In this document: piece by piece, positions 1 through 8,110 of the stretch
Position numbering within the stretch: the first letter of the stretch is position 1
Layout of the letters: each line of letters begins with the position of its first letter
Assembly: GCA_963696315.1 (NCBI GenBank)
Contig: CAVOJU010000014.1
Span: forward strand, 124,001-188,000
Source: CAWKEY01 sp963696315
GTDB lineage: Bacteria > Pseudomonadota > Gammaproteobacteria > Methylococcales > Methylomonadaceae
DNA length: 64,000 nt
Direction of reading: 5' to 3'
Program-made: the position numbers and the translations under genes
The notes under the pieces: model-generated
Seen by the model: the letters and a program-made list of their open reading frames with translations, nothing else
Told to the model about the DNA's origin: nothing
Database searches by the model: none

Positions 1-1947
1 CTGCAGCAATATCTGATCGAATTTCCCGGTGGCCGTTATCAAGCGCTCGGTATCGCCTGGGACAGTCGCCCAAAAGACGAAGGGGGGCAGCGATGGTTCC
101 ATCTATATCCTCATGAAAAAGTCGATCATACCGATCAACTGCACTGGACCGGGCGCTACCAGAACTGGAACCTGCAATGCGCCGAATGCCATTCGACGAA
201 TCTTAAAAAGGCTTATGACGCGACGACGGACAGTTATAAGACGACGTTTAAGGAATTGAATGTTTCTTGCGAGTCTTGCCACGGCCCCGCGTCGCAACAT
301 ATCGACTGGGCGCAACACGCGCAGCCGCCTTATGGGCAGGATGACGACAAGGGATTGGCAGTGCGTCTGCAAAGCCGCTGGCGCGAAGCGTGGACATTTC
401 CGGGAAGCGATGCAAGATTCGCCCAGCGTGACCAGCCCGCCGCCGATGCGTTGATGAATACCTGCTGGGCCTGCCATGCGCGGCGCTCGACGCTGGTCGA
501 AGGCAGCTTGCCAGGACTGCCGATGGAAGACACGCATCGTCCGGCGCTGTTGACGCAGCCGGCTTATTACGCCGACGGCCAGCAGCGCGATGAGGATTAT
601 ACCTGGGGTTCGTTCCGGCAAAGCAAGATGTTCCAGAAAGGCGTTACTTGCCTGGATTGCCACGAACCGCATGCGCTCAAATTGCGCGCCGAAGGCAATG
701 CCTTGTGCGCACGTTGCCATAACGCCGCCGAATTCGACAGCGAGAAACACCATTTCCACAAGCAGGGTTCAAAAGGTGCGCAGTGCATGGATTGCCATGC
801 GCCGGAGCAGAATTATATGGTCATCGACGGCCGGCATGATCATAGTTTTCGCTTGCCAAGACCCGATTTATCGCTGTCCTTGAGTAGTCCGAATGCCTGC
901 ACCCAGTGTCACCAAAACCGTAAGCCCGAATGGGCGGCTACAGCAATGGACAAATGGTACGGCAAAACCTGGCGGGAGCGTCCGCATTACGGAAGCGTGT
1001 TGCATGCTGGCGCGACGCAAGGCGTCAAAGCCTTGCCCGCATTGCTTGAACTCGCCCAGGATTCCAATAGCCCTGCGGTCGTCCGTGCCACCGCGGCAAC
1101 ACTTGCAGAGCCGCTGATGCGTCCAGAACACATCGCGGCGGCGCGGCGGCTGTTACAAGATGCCGATCCGACAGTGCGTATTGCAGGGCTGGGACTCGTT
1201 GAAGTTATTGATCCGGTTAATCGTGTACTGGCTGCAGCTCCGCTGCTGGCCGATCCGATTCGCGGCGTGCGTATGGAGGCTGCACGCATCCTTGCCGATG
1301 TGCCGGATAATCAGTTTCCGGTGAGCCGGCTCAGCGCCCGAGAAAGCGCGGCTAAGGAATACCAGGATTATTTGACGATCAATGCCGATTGGCCATCTGA
1401 AAACGTTAATCGAGGTAATCTTGCTCTGCGCCAAGGCCGGCCCGATGACGCGATTGCGGCGTATGAACGCACACTCAAGCTAGATCCGCTGTTTGCTGGA
1501 GCGTATGTCAATCTCGCCGATGCCTACCGGCAACAGGGGCGCGAAGATGAAGGCGAAAAGCAGTTGCGCCGGGGTTTGGCATTGCTGCCGGACGCGGCGG
1601 ATTTGCATCATGCCTTGGGCTTGCTGTTGGTGCGCCAGGGCAATACGTCCGCCGCCCTTCAGGAACTGAAGACAGCGGCCAAGCTCGCTCCCGAAAACGC
1701 CCGCTACGCTTATGTTTACGCCGTAGGCTTGCATTCCGCCGGAAAGCGGCGCGAGGCGCTGGCGGTTTTAAAGGCCGCCGACGCGCGCCATCCATATGAC
1801 CTCGAAATTCTCAGCGCACTCATTTCAATGCAACGCGAGGCGGGCGATGCCAAAGCCGCGCTAGTGTATGCACGGAAAGCCGCCGAAGCCCTGCCGGACG
1901 ATGCCGGAGTTAAGCAGCTGGTGGAGGAATTGGAAGGGAAGAAGTAA
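1..1947 (+). CDS. Multiheme cytochrome c with HEAT-like and TPR repeats (5' partial)
   Basis: The frame is open from base 1 and there is no start in the window, so the N-terminus, presumably with a signal peptide, is missing. Seven CxxCH heme-attachment motifs are visible: CAECH, CESCH, CWACH, CLDCH, CARCH, CMDCH and CTQCH, the last near base 900. After the heme domain comes a helical stretch with HEAT-like repeats (about bases 1020-1330), then about four tetratricopeptide repeats to the C-terminus (about 1390-1900). Covalent heme implies a periplasmic location. The arrangement is that of the multiheme c-type cytochromes with C-terminal TPRs found in many environmental proteobacteria. The electron donor and acceptor are unknown. 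The TPRs could be a docking platform for a redox partner. The family call is firm but the reaction is not. Confidence 0.88.
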   Translation: MQQYLIEFPGGRYQALGIAWDSRPKDEGGQRWFHLYPHEKVDHTDQLHWTGRYQNWNLQCAECHSTNLKKAYDATTDSYKTTFKELNVSCESCHGPASQHIDWAQHAQPPYGQDDDKGLAVRLQSRWREAWTFPGSDARFAQRDQPAADALMNTCWACHARRSTLVEGSLPGLPMEDTHRPALLTQPAYYADGQQRDEDYTWGSFRQSKMFQKGVTCLDCHEPHALKLRAEGNALCARCHNAAEFDSEKHHFHKQGSKGAQCMDCHAPEQNYMVIDGRHDHSFRLPRPDLSLSLSSPNACTQCHQNRKPEWAATAMDKWYGKTWRERPHYGSVLHAGATQGVKALPALLELAQDSNSPAVVRATAATLAEPLMRPEHIAAARRLLQDADPTVRIAGLGLVEVIDPVNRVLAAAPLLADPIRGVRMEAARILADVPDNQFPVSRLSARESAAKEYQDYLTINADWPSENVNRGNLALRQGRPDDAIAAYERTLKLDPLFAGAYVNLADAYRQQGREDEGEKQLRRGLALLPDAADLHHALGLLLVRQGNTSAALQELKTAAKLAPENARYAYVYAVGLHSAGKRREALAVLKAADARHPYDLEILSALISMQREAGDAKAALVYARKAAEALPDDAGVKQLVEELEGKK

Positions 1948-2013
1948 GTTGCTTTTGCGGGTGTTTTTCCTTCAGGCCGATGGGAATGGGGTATTGCCAT
2001 CAAGTTGCCGAAT

Positions 2014-2235
2014 CTTCAGCTAACCACCAAAACCGTCGTTCCGGCAGGGAATGCCGGAACCCAGATGCCAGGGATGGTACAGGCCTATCACTTCCATGTG
2101 CCCTGGATGCCGGCACAAATCTGTCTGGAACAGATTTGCATTGACCCGAAGGGCGACAGGCAGGATAACCTGACGTGAATCCTGCCGACATGACGGCTCA
2201 TCTGAACGGCATTGGATTCGTGTGAGTAGATATAT
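2014..2235. repeat. Intergenic repeat-like segment with nested inverted repeats
   Basis: This segment fills most of the gap between the cytochrome and META-lipoprotein genes and has no credible ORF. It contains a perfect 8-bp inverted repeat, TTCCGGCA at 2039-2046 and TGCCGGAA at 2052-2059. A second, AAATCTG...CAGATTT, lies near 2115-2140, and CCAGGG/CCCTGG arms lie between them. The composition resembles dispersed palindromic repeats of proteobacterial chromosomes. No second copy was found in this window, so repeat status is inferred. Confidence 0.4.
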
Positions 2236-2307
2236 CAAATGAAAAAGCTATTTAACCCCACCTGCATTTTGAGTTCTAAACGCGCTAAATAAACTGGGAG
2301 ATAAATA

Positions 2308-3267
2308 ATGAAATTCTGTAAAGCTCAGACCATCGTGTTCCCAATAATGCTTGCCTTGATCACGGCATGTAGTACTACCTCCGGCGGGAATGGTGTCGAA
2401 AAACCAAGCCGCAGCAGCGCAAGCCCGGCTTTGACAGAGGATGCCCTTAATAATGCAACTTACCGGATTGATGAATTGGGCACGCTTCAGCTCGACAACG
2501 GCAAGTTTGAGCGCCGTTACGGAGAAGGCTCAACGCAGATAGATAAGGTTTCTCTGGAGAAATTCTCTTTCGGCGATCTGGACGATGATGGACTAAGCGA
2601 TGCCGCGGTCATTCTGACAAGGCAAAGCGGCGGTTCGGCAACGTTCAGGTATCTAGTCGCCATGCACAACACCGGTAATGCGCCCTGGCAGCAAGCTAGC
2701 GTGTTACTGGGTGACCGCGTTCAGATCAGCGCATTGTCGATTGCCGCCGGTCAAGTCGTCCTGGAAACGGTCACGACCGGTCCACGCGATCCGGCGTGCT
2801 GCCCTAGCCATCGACTGAAACAAGCCTATAGCCTACGTGATGGCAAGTGGGTGCAAATTGCCGATAAGATCGCCGAGCCGGATGCGGCAACTGGTTCGAA
2901 CGCGAATATTACCGGCATTGTCTGGAAATGGGAGCGCTTCGAGGGTACCTTGGATTTGCATAATTTCGTTATTGATGACCCCAACCAATATACGCTGATT
3001 TTACTTCCGGACGGCTCCTATCAGGTCAAGGCCGATTGTAACCGGATGCAGGGCCAATACACCCTTGCAGGCAAGCACATCAAGATAGCGTCGGGGGCGG
3101 CAACCTTGGCCGAATGCGCACCGGGATCACGGTATGCTGAATTTCTGAGGTATTTGACCGAAGCGTCCGGTTTCGTATTGCACGAGAACAAATTCCGGTT
3201 GAACCTGATGAGGGAAGGGGGTAATTTAGTTTTCGAGCATGGCGGTGCGGTTTCCGAAAGCCATTAA
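2308..3267 (+). CDS. Lipoprotein with C-terminal META (HslJ-like) domain
   Basis: A 319-aa protein starting at ATG 2308, with a signal peptide and a lipobox ending in Cys (LITAC) about 21 residues in, so it is predicted to be lipid-anchored. The middle (about residues 40-190) contains an acidic FGDLDDDGLSDAA stretch like that of secreted lipoproteins. The last 110 residues match the META/HslJ pattern: a TYQV-type strand, a CNRMQGQYT-like motif, a central Ala/Glu/Cys turn and a closing FEHGG strand. HslJ-type proteins are envelope or heat-shock associated, but their biochemistry is poorly defined. The 3' end and downstream sequence recur in degenerate form at 6711-6880. It seems to be a single-gene unit. 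Confidence 0.8.
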   Translation: MKFCKAQTIVFPIMLALITACSTTSGGNGVEKPSRSSASPALTEDALNNATYRIDELGTLQLDNGKFERRYGEGSTQIDKVSLEKFSFGDLDDDGLSDAAVILTRQSGGSATFRYLVAMHNTGNAPWQQASVLLGDRVQISALSIAAGQVVLETVTTGPRDPACCPSHRLKQAYSLRDGKWVQIADKIAEPDAATGSNANITGIVWKWERFEGTLDLHNFVIDDPNQYTLILLPDGSYQVKADCNRMQGQYTLAGKHIKIASGAATLAECAPGSRYAEFLRYLTEASGFVLHENKFRLNLMREGGNLVFEHGGAVSESH

Positions 3268-3350
3268 TATTAGACCAAAGTCCAGTATCGCTGATGCGTC
3301 AAACCGGCTAAAGTGGCGCCAGGATGAATACTGATAAGGCCGTTATGGCT
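3165..3350 (+). repeat. Copy A of a duplicated segment (META 3' end plus downstream DNA)
   Basis: Bases from about 3165 (the codons for LHENKFRLN...) through the stop codon and on to about 3350 resemble bases 6711-6890. The best-conserved block is ATTAGACCAAAGTCCAGTAT in both copies (near 3270 and 6806). It is followed in both by matching short blocks and an ATGAA start-like codon with a similar downstream string (ATGAATACTGATAAG.. here; ATGAACATTTATAAG.. at 6861). In copy A the start-like codon runs into a short dead frame. In copy B it begins an intact response-regulator gene. Copy A therefore looks like a decayed duplicate of the regulator's upstream region. Confidence 0.65.
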
Positions 3351-3395
3351 GCTTTATTGCCTAATATCACTATATTAAGGTGAGCTTCGGGCGCG

Positions 3396-4184
3396 ATGGC
3401 TAAGCAAACAAGGCCTACAATCGATCAATTCAGGGGGAAGTCCCTGGAAGGAATAAAATTTATGAACAAAGCTAAATCTGGCAAAGCTCAAGAATTTGTT
3501 AGCTTGGCCGACGAGGAAAGCGTCAGACAAATTCTTGCCGATACCGTGCTTCGTCTGTGGGAAACAGTCAATAATCTGACCCGGCTGCGTCCCTCGAAAC
3601 GTGAGCGTTACCGCGTAACCATCTTTGGCTCGGCGAGGGCACAGCCTGGTTCGTTTGTCTACGACGAGGTGCGCCGCCTCGCGCGCGAACTGTCAGCAAT
3701 GGGCTGCGATATCGTTACTGGAGGCGGTCCGGGGTTGATGCAAGCCGCCAATGAGGGAGCTTCCGAAGTGATCATGCCAGAGAAGGATCGCTCCCTTGGT
3801 ATCCGTATCGAATTGCCATTTGAACAGGAAGTCAATCCTTTTGTGGATCAGGTATTCGAGCATCGGACTTTCTTTAGCCGCTTGCATCATTTCGTTCTCG
3901 TTTCCGACGCTTTCGTGGTGGTGCCGGGTGGCATCGGTACGGTGCTTGAAACTTTTATGATCTGGCAATTGCTGCAAGTCAGACAGGTTGATACGCCGTT
4001 GATTCTGGTAGGCAAGATGTGGTCCGAACTCGTAGAATGGGCGAAAACCCATATGCTTAGACCCGAGCTTCCTCTTGTTAATCCGGAGGATCTGTCGATT
4101 CCACGGTGCATGAGTACCGCCGACGAGGCGATTACCTTGCTTCGCGAGCATCACACACGCTGGCTACAACAGCAAAACCGCTGA
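3396..4184 (+). CDS. LOG family protein (TIGR00730-like Rossmann fold)
   Basis: A 262-aa protein with the two signature motifs of the LOG family (Lonely Guy cytokinin-activating phosphoribohydrolase and the former 'lysine decarboxylase' group): GGGPGLMQAANEGA at about residue 110 and PGGIGTVLETF at about residue 180. Characterised members hydrolyse nucleoside 5'-monophosphates to a free base and ribose 5-phosphate. The in vivo bacterial substrate here is unknown. The first 45 residues are a basic extension outside the conserved fold, so ATG 3462 is an alternative start. There are no operon partners: the upstream gap carries the duplicated segment and the downstream gene is on the other strand. 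Confidence 0.85.
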   Translation: MAKQTRPTIDQFRGKSLEGIKFMNKAKSGKAQEFVSLADEESVRQILADTVLRLWETVNNLTRLRPSKRERYRVTIFGSARAQPGSFVYDEVRRLARELSAMGCDIVTGGGPGLMQAANEGASEVIMPEKDRSLGIRIELPFEQEVNPFVDQVFEHRTFFSRLHHFVLVSDAFVVVPGGIGTVLETFMIWQLLQVRQVDTPLILVGKMWSELVEWAKTHMLRPELPLVNPEDLSIPRCMSTADEAITLLREHHTRWLQQQNR

Positions 4185-4289
4185 CAAATGGCGATGCAAG
4201 TAAGCAGCCAGTAATCTGTGGCGATGAATGAAGTGAAGTTCATGAGCAAAAACCTCGGTTAAATCTAATCTATGTCTACATGATAAAGA

Positions 4290-4799
4290 TTATTGCCTTG
4301 GGGTGTAAGGTACAGCAGTTGCCATAGCTCGTTGAATTGAAAATACTTTGTTGTCTCTAAAATCGATAGTCACGATGCGCGTGTTATCAGCCTCTGTTGG
4401 AACCGGAGGAGAGGTTGTTTCATCCTCTGAACTCATCGCGTTATATATTTGTGAACCTATATTGGTGGCCGTACCTGCGATGGGGCTGAAAATTCCGGCC
4501 ACTGTTGCTGCAATACTTCCAATCAGGCTGAAAACCTTGCTTTTGGGTTCGGGTGGTGAATCGGCTTTTGAAGCGCCTGCGCCGAATACCCAAACGACTG
4601 TAGTTCCCGTTGCAGTATCGGTCACCGAAGTTGGATTCCCTAAAATACGTTCAGCCTCCGCACGGGGCATTCCAATGTAAATGTTTTCCTGAACAAGTGG
4701 CTGGGCTTCCTTACTGGGTAAAGTTTGTTTGGACGTAGCCGGCTCAGTGGCACAACTGTTACACAGTAAACAAACGCACAGGAACAGTAAATTTTTCAT
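4290..4799 (-). CDS. SmpA/OmlA (BamE)-like small lipoprotein
   Basis: A 169-aa lipoprotein. I chose ATG at 4799 over an upstream TTG at 4811 because it directly begins a compact signal peptide (MKNLLFLCVCLLCNSC) with a lipobox Cys. Residues 40-80 have the BamE/SmpA pattern IGMPRAEAERILGNPTSV followed by a VVWVFG strand. A glycine/alanine-rich stretch resembling a glycine zipper (SLIGSIAATVAGIFSPIAG) follows, then a short C-terminal strand (TRIVTIDFRDNKVFSI). It is longer than BamE itself and is probably a related envelope lipoprotein rather than the Bam complex subunit. It stands alone, converging on the LOG gene. Confidence 0.7.
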   Translation of the reverse strand: MKNLLFLCVCLLCNSCATEPATSKQTLPSKEAQPLVQENIYIGMPRAEAERILGNPTSVTDTATGTTVVWVFGAGASKADSPPEPKSKVFSLIGSIAATVAGIFSPIAGTATNIGSQIYNAMSSEDETTSPPVPTEADNTRIVTIDFRDNKVFSIQRAMATAVPYTPRQ

Positions 4800-4850
4800 A
4801 GGGATCAACAAAAGTCATTGCCTTAGAAGTTTTTACAACTTATGTAAAGA

Positions 4851-5039
4851 TTAGAAATAAAGGTTCAGCGCTAAAATTCTAACATGAATGTATCTCCGCA
4901 CTTTTTTACTTATCGGCAGACAGTCATTGATTAAAGAAGATCGAAAACTCTGCTCTCTTTCTTCAAGAGCTTTAATATAGTCACCAAAATCCGGTACGAA
5001 AAGGTTATATGTCCCGTACTGAACATTGGCTTTGGTCAT
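4851..5039 (-). CDS. Small hypothetical protein
   Basis: A 62-aa ORF starting at ATG 5039, preceded by AAGGTGGGG at a plausible ribosome-binding distance. It has no signal peptide, membrane segment or motif that I recognise, and the middle is rich in charged residues (KALEEREQSFRSS). It may be a real small protein or the remnant of a longer gene. It is listed because of the good ribosome-binding site and the otherwise empty stretch of 4812-5256. Confidence 0.3.
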   Translation of the reverse strand: MTKANVQYGTYNLFVPDFGDYIKALEEREQSFRSSLINDCLPISKKVRRYIHVRILALNLYF

Positions 5040-5182
5040 CGGCTAACCCCACCTTACTAAATTGCTTTCGACATTATGTGCCTCGCTTGACGGGTGACAG
5101 CCGGAAGGAGCATGTTGCTCCGTTCGAAAAATTTTGCGCTGGGTATGTATAGCCGTTTGGCTCGGGCATCCTAAAAACCTTA

Positions 5183-5207
5183 GGGATGGGGTTGCAAACC
5201 CTGTCCC
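5183..5207. repeat. Imperfect hairpin repeat (G-rich arm, TTGCAA loop)
   Basis: GGGATGGGGTT and AAACCCTGTCCC form an imperfect hairpin. It resembles the ACGGGGTTTGTAACCCCGT hairpin at 60904-60922, suggesting members of one dispersed palindrome family. It lies 50 bp upstream of the 5257 gene. Confidence 0.45.
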
Positions 5208-5256
5208 GCTTACAGGATACTGTTCATTATCGACATACTAAGGAGCCGATACCTTC

Positions 5257-6667
5257 ATGCATGCAAAGCTTAAGATCTCCAGTCCGGGCCTCCATAGATG
5301 GCTGCCGAAAGTCGTTGTGCTACTCGCCCTGGCCTTGAGTTCGAGCAGTTGCGGTTTGCTTAAAAGCACCCTGGAATTGCCTGAAAAGGGTATCCGCTCC
5401 ATGTTATTGCTCGACCAGGAAAGCGGTGCGCCCGATCCGGTCGAACTGCAATCCAGTTGCTCCGCTTTTCGGACAATTCTATCAAAGCGCTTAATAATCG
5501 CTGTCGGCAAGTTGCAGCGAGAAAATGATCAGGTCACCACAAAGAAGAAACATGCTGATGCGCCGCATCGCCATCACCAACGATATATTGGCCATCGTTA
5601 CCGGGTCCAACACCTATGCCAATCTCCTCGATATGATCATCTTCGCCAGCTTGAACCGGATGAATATCGAGGACTATTGGATGCCCAAGTTCTTCGGCGA
5701 ATCGGCTAAACCTTTTCTACTCGCCTCTCAAGAAGTAGAGAAGGAGATTTGGCGGATTGCTACGGCGACACTGAAAAAAGAACAGATCTCGGAACTGCGT
5801 GCTGCCATCAAGGCCTGGCACGAGCAATACCCGAATGTGCGCTCACCTAGTGATCTCGGATCTCTGGGCTTCTCGTCCGAAGTCGCACGAGATGAAGCCG
5901 CAGCACCCAAGGCAGGGATAACCAGTAGCGTCTTCAATCTGCTCGCCATCGACCCATTGGCGGGACTTGACCCGGCCACCCGCGAACTGGCCAACACCCG
6001 GTTGTTCGCGGAACGCGGCATGTTCCTGGCCAGACACTTGCCGACCCTGATCCGCTGGGAAACCGAATTGCTGGCGATAAATACGATGGAAATGCCGCAG
6101 ATGGAAGAGCTGCTGGCCAATACCACTCAGCTGTCCGAATCGGCAGACCGCTTCAGCCAGACGGCGGAGCGCTTGCCCGATCTCATCAGCGCCGAACGTC
6201 AACAGATTGTCCAGGCCCTGAACGCGCAACTGCCGGGTCTCACCAGCCTCGCCGCACAGACCGAGAAAGCTCTGGACGCAGGCAAACTGATGTCCACCGC
6301 CTCCACCGCCACCCTAAAATCTTTTCAGGATGTGGTGCGGCAGCTTCAAGCCAGTCCATCGAACCCGAACGCCGAGCCCTTCCGCATCAACGACTACACT
6401 GCTGCCGCCGCGCAGATCAACGCCACCGCGCAAGACCTGGTGAAATTGTTGCAAGCCTTCGACCAGACCCTGGCTCCCGGCAAGTTTGACGGGCTGTCGA
6501 CTCAATTGACCGCGCTGACCCGGCAAACCCAGGCCAGCGGCAAAGAACTGGTGGACTATACCTTCAGGCAAACCTTGTTTCTGGGCTTGATACTGATAGG
6601 TTCCGCTTGCGCGATGGTGCTGGCTTCCGCCATTGCTTTTTGGTGGCTGAAGAAGAAATGTGCTTGA
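5257..6667 (+). pseudogene. Lipoprotein/membrane protein of unknown function, broken by several frameshifts
   Basis: The first segment (from 5257) encodes a signal peptide with a lipobox-like Cys (ALSSSSCGLL) and continues to about 5465. The continuous protein then resumes in other frames. A stretch reading LLRFSDNSIKALNN is recoverable in a third frame near 5455-5500. A long open segment from 5525 (380 aa, from MLMRRIAITNDILAI onward) runs to a C-terminal transmembrane helix (FLGLILIGSACAMVLASAIAFWW) and a basic tail. The 200 residues before the helix are helical and coiled-coil-like, with many Gln, Ala and Glu. At least three indels are needed to join the parts, all between 5455 and 5540. 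I do not recognise the family. Sequencing error is as likely as real decay, because the 380-aa tail is intact. Confidence 0.6.
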
Positions 6668-6710
6668 AGCATTTGGCTAATGGTGTTGACCGATACTCCT
6701 TAATTAATCC

Positions 6711-6860
6711 AGTTTCGGTTTGCACGAGAACAAACTCGTGCTGAACTTGAACGGATGGGGATTTAGTTATCGATTATGGCGGCGAGGTTTCGGAAAACCA
6801 TAAGCATTAGACCAAAGTCCAGTATCGCCGATGCGGCAAACTCGCTAAAGTATCGCCACG
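6711..6860 (+). repeat. Copy B of the duplicated META-tail segment
   Basis: Degenerate copy of 3165-3350. TTTGCACGAGAACAAACTCGTGCTGAACTTGAACGGATG parallels the META codons for LHENKFRLNLM in segments, then TTTCGGAAAACCATAAGCATTAGACCAAAGTCC parallels the META stop region. The META reading frame is destroyed here. The copy ends at the start codon of the response regulator at 6861 and so doubles as that gene's upstream region. It also contains the TACTGGACTTTGG-type motif (reverse strand). Confidence 0.65.
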
Positions 6861-7259
6861 ATGAACATTTATAAGACAGTTATAGCCGTCGTCGACGACG
6901 AAGAGTGCATCTGCAAAGGTCTTGAACGCTTGTTGCGTTCCGCCGGGCTTGCCGCAGTCACATTCCTTAACGGTGCCGATTTTCTGCGGTTCCTGGAAAT
7001 CGGCTGGCCGGATTGCCTTGTGCTCGACTTGAACATGTTGCCAATGAACGGTTTTGAAGTTTTAGCGCGCCTGGATGTGTTGAGCTTGAAGTTGCCGGTT
7101 ATAATCATCACCGGCGATGATGACGAGGAAAAATACGAACACGCAATCAATCAAGGTATTGCGGCCTATTTGCGTAAACCGATTGACGGTCAGGTGTTGC
7201 TTGATGCTATTGATGTTGCTGTCGGCCATCGAATCGAAACCCGCGCACCTGAAAAGTAA
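6861..7259 (+). CDS. Receiver-only response regulator (FixJ-type receiver)
   Basis: A 132-aa protein consisting of one CheY-like receiver: acidic pocket VVDDEE at the N-terminus, phospho-acceptor Asp in VLDLNM (about residue 55), conserved Thr in IITGDDD and Lys in LRKP. There is no output domain before the stop, so it is either a phospho-relay or a stand-alone protein. The receiver sequence most resembles those of FixJ/NarL-type regulators. No kinase is adjacent; the nearest is at 14120-15988. Its upstream region is the duplicated segment described above. Confidence 0.85.
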   Translation: MNIYKTVIAVVDDEECICKGLERLLRSAGLAAVTFLNGADFLRFLEIGWPDCLVLDLNMLPMNGFEVLARLDVLSLKLPVIIITGDDDEEKYEHAINQGIAAYLRKPIDGQVLLDAIDVAVGHRIETRAPEK

Positions 7260-7342
7260 TGATGTAAATGCCTGTCTTCTGTCTTTTTTGGAATATTATT
7301 GTTTTGAACCTTTTATTAACTTCACTATGAATGGTGATGATC

Positions 7343-7882
7343 ATGATTAAAATATTTAATCGATATGCAATTGTTGCTGCATGTGTCTGTTTAATAGCCT
7401 GCGCATCGGTCAACGTAGTCACCGACTATGATCATTCGGCGTCTTTTGATCGCTATAAAACCTATTCCCTGGTACCTTCCACCGACCAACTCCCTTTGTC
7501 ACCTTCGGGTGAAAGCGCGCTCAGGGATAGCCTTCGCACACATCTTGGTTCTCGAGGCCTGACGGAGGTATCCGAAAACGCAGATATCCATATTGTGCGT
7601 CATGTGTCGACCAAGGAAAAAGTGACCGTCCACCAATCACCTAGTGTTCCTTATAGTTACGGGCGTTATGGCATGTGGGCCGGAGCGCCGAGTATGTATA
7701 CCGATGTGACGCAATATACTGAAGGTACGCTAATCCTGGACTTCGTCGATGCAAAGACACAGAAGCTGGTTTTTCGCGGTACCATTACAGGTACCGTTGG
7801 TAAACCGGAAACCAATGCCGAGCGAATCAGGGAAGGTGTAGAAAAAATCGTTCAGGACTATCCTGCAGCAGTTGCACATTGA
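7343..7882 (+). CDS. DUF4136 lipoprotein
   Basis: A 179-aa lipoprotein. Three in-frame ATGs occur at 7331, 7337 and 7343. The last is preferred because it leads directly into the signal peptide MIKIFNRYAIVAACVCLIAC with a lipobox Cys. After the Cys come VTDYDHSASFDRYKTYSL and the TLILDFVDAKTQKLVFRGTITG strand pattern, the two signatures of DUF4136. Members are small outer-membrane-directed lipoproteins of unknown function. It stands alone, with the receiver gene 80 bp upstream. Confidence 0.82.
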   Translation: MIKIFNRYAIVAACVCLIACASVNVVTDYDHSASFDRYKTYSLVPSTDQLPLSPSGESALRDSLRTHLGSRGLTEVSENADIHIVRHVSTKEKVTVHQSPSVPYSYGRYGMWAGAPSMYTDVTQYTEGTLILDFVDAKTQKLVFRGTITGTVGKPETNAERIREGVEKIVQDYPAAVAH

Positions 7883-8110
7883 TCTTCCAAATAAGCAAAA
7901 AACACTTTCCATTTTCCCTTGCCATGGATATAGAGCTAGGCAAGGGATAAGATTTTTACAAAGCTATAAAATTAAAGAACATAAATCCTACTTTAGGATG
8001 TGGTTGAAATTAAATTCCCTTGTAGGGGGGAATGAATTCGCCTTTACAAAACAAGCGTAAATAGGGGCGATATTTTTAACCGTATCCTCTGCTGTGATAA
8101 GGACCCTGTC
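7883..8110. other. Intergenic region with a GAATTC-centred palindromic repeat
   Basis: No gene was seen. Around 8023-8045 there is a TAGGGGGGAATGAATTCGCC element. Its reverse complement matches the GGCGAATTCATTCGCC palindrome at 60328-60343, so the two are probably copies of one short dispersed repeat. Confidence 0.4.

Noticed and set aside
103..759. Long minus-strand frame (218 aa) opposite the cytochrome gene
   Set aside because: It lies wholly antisense to a gene with seven heme motifs and TPRs. It has no domain of its own and reflects the codon bias of the real strand.
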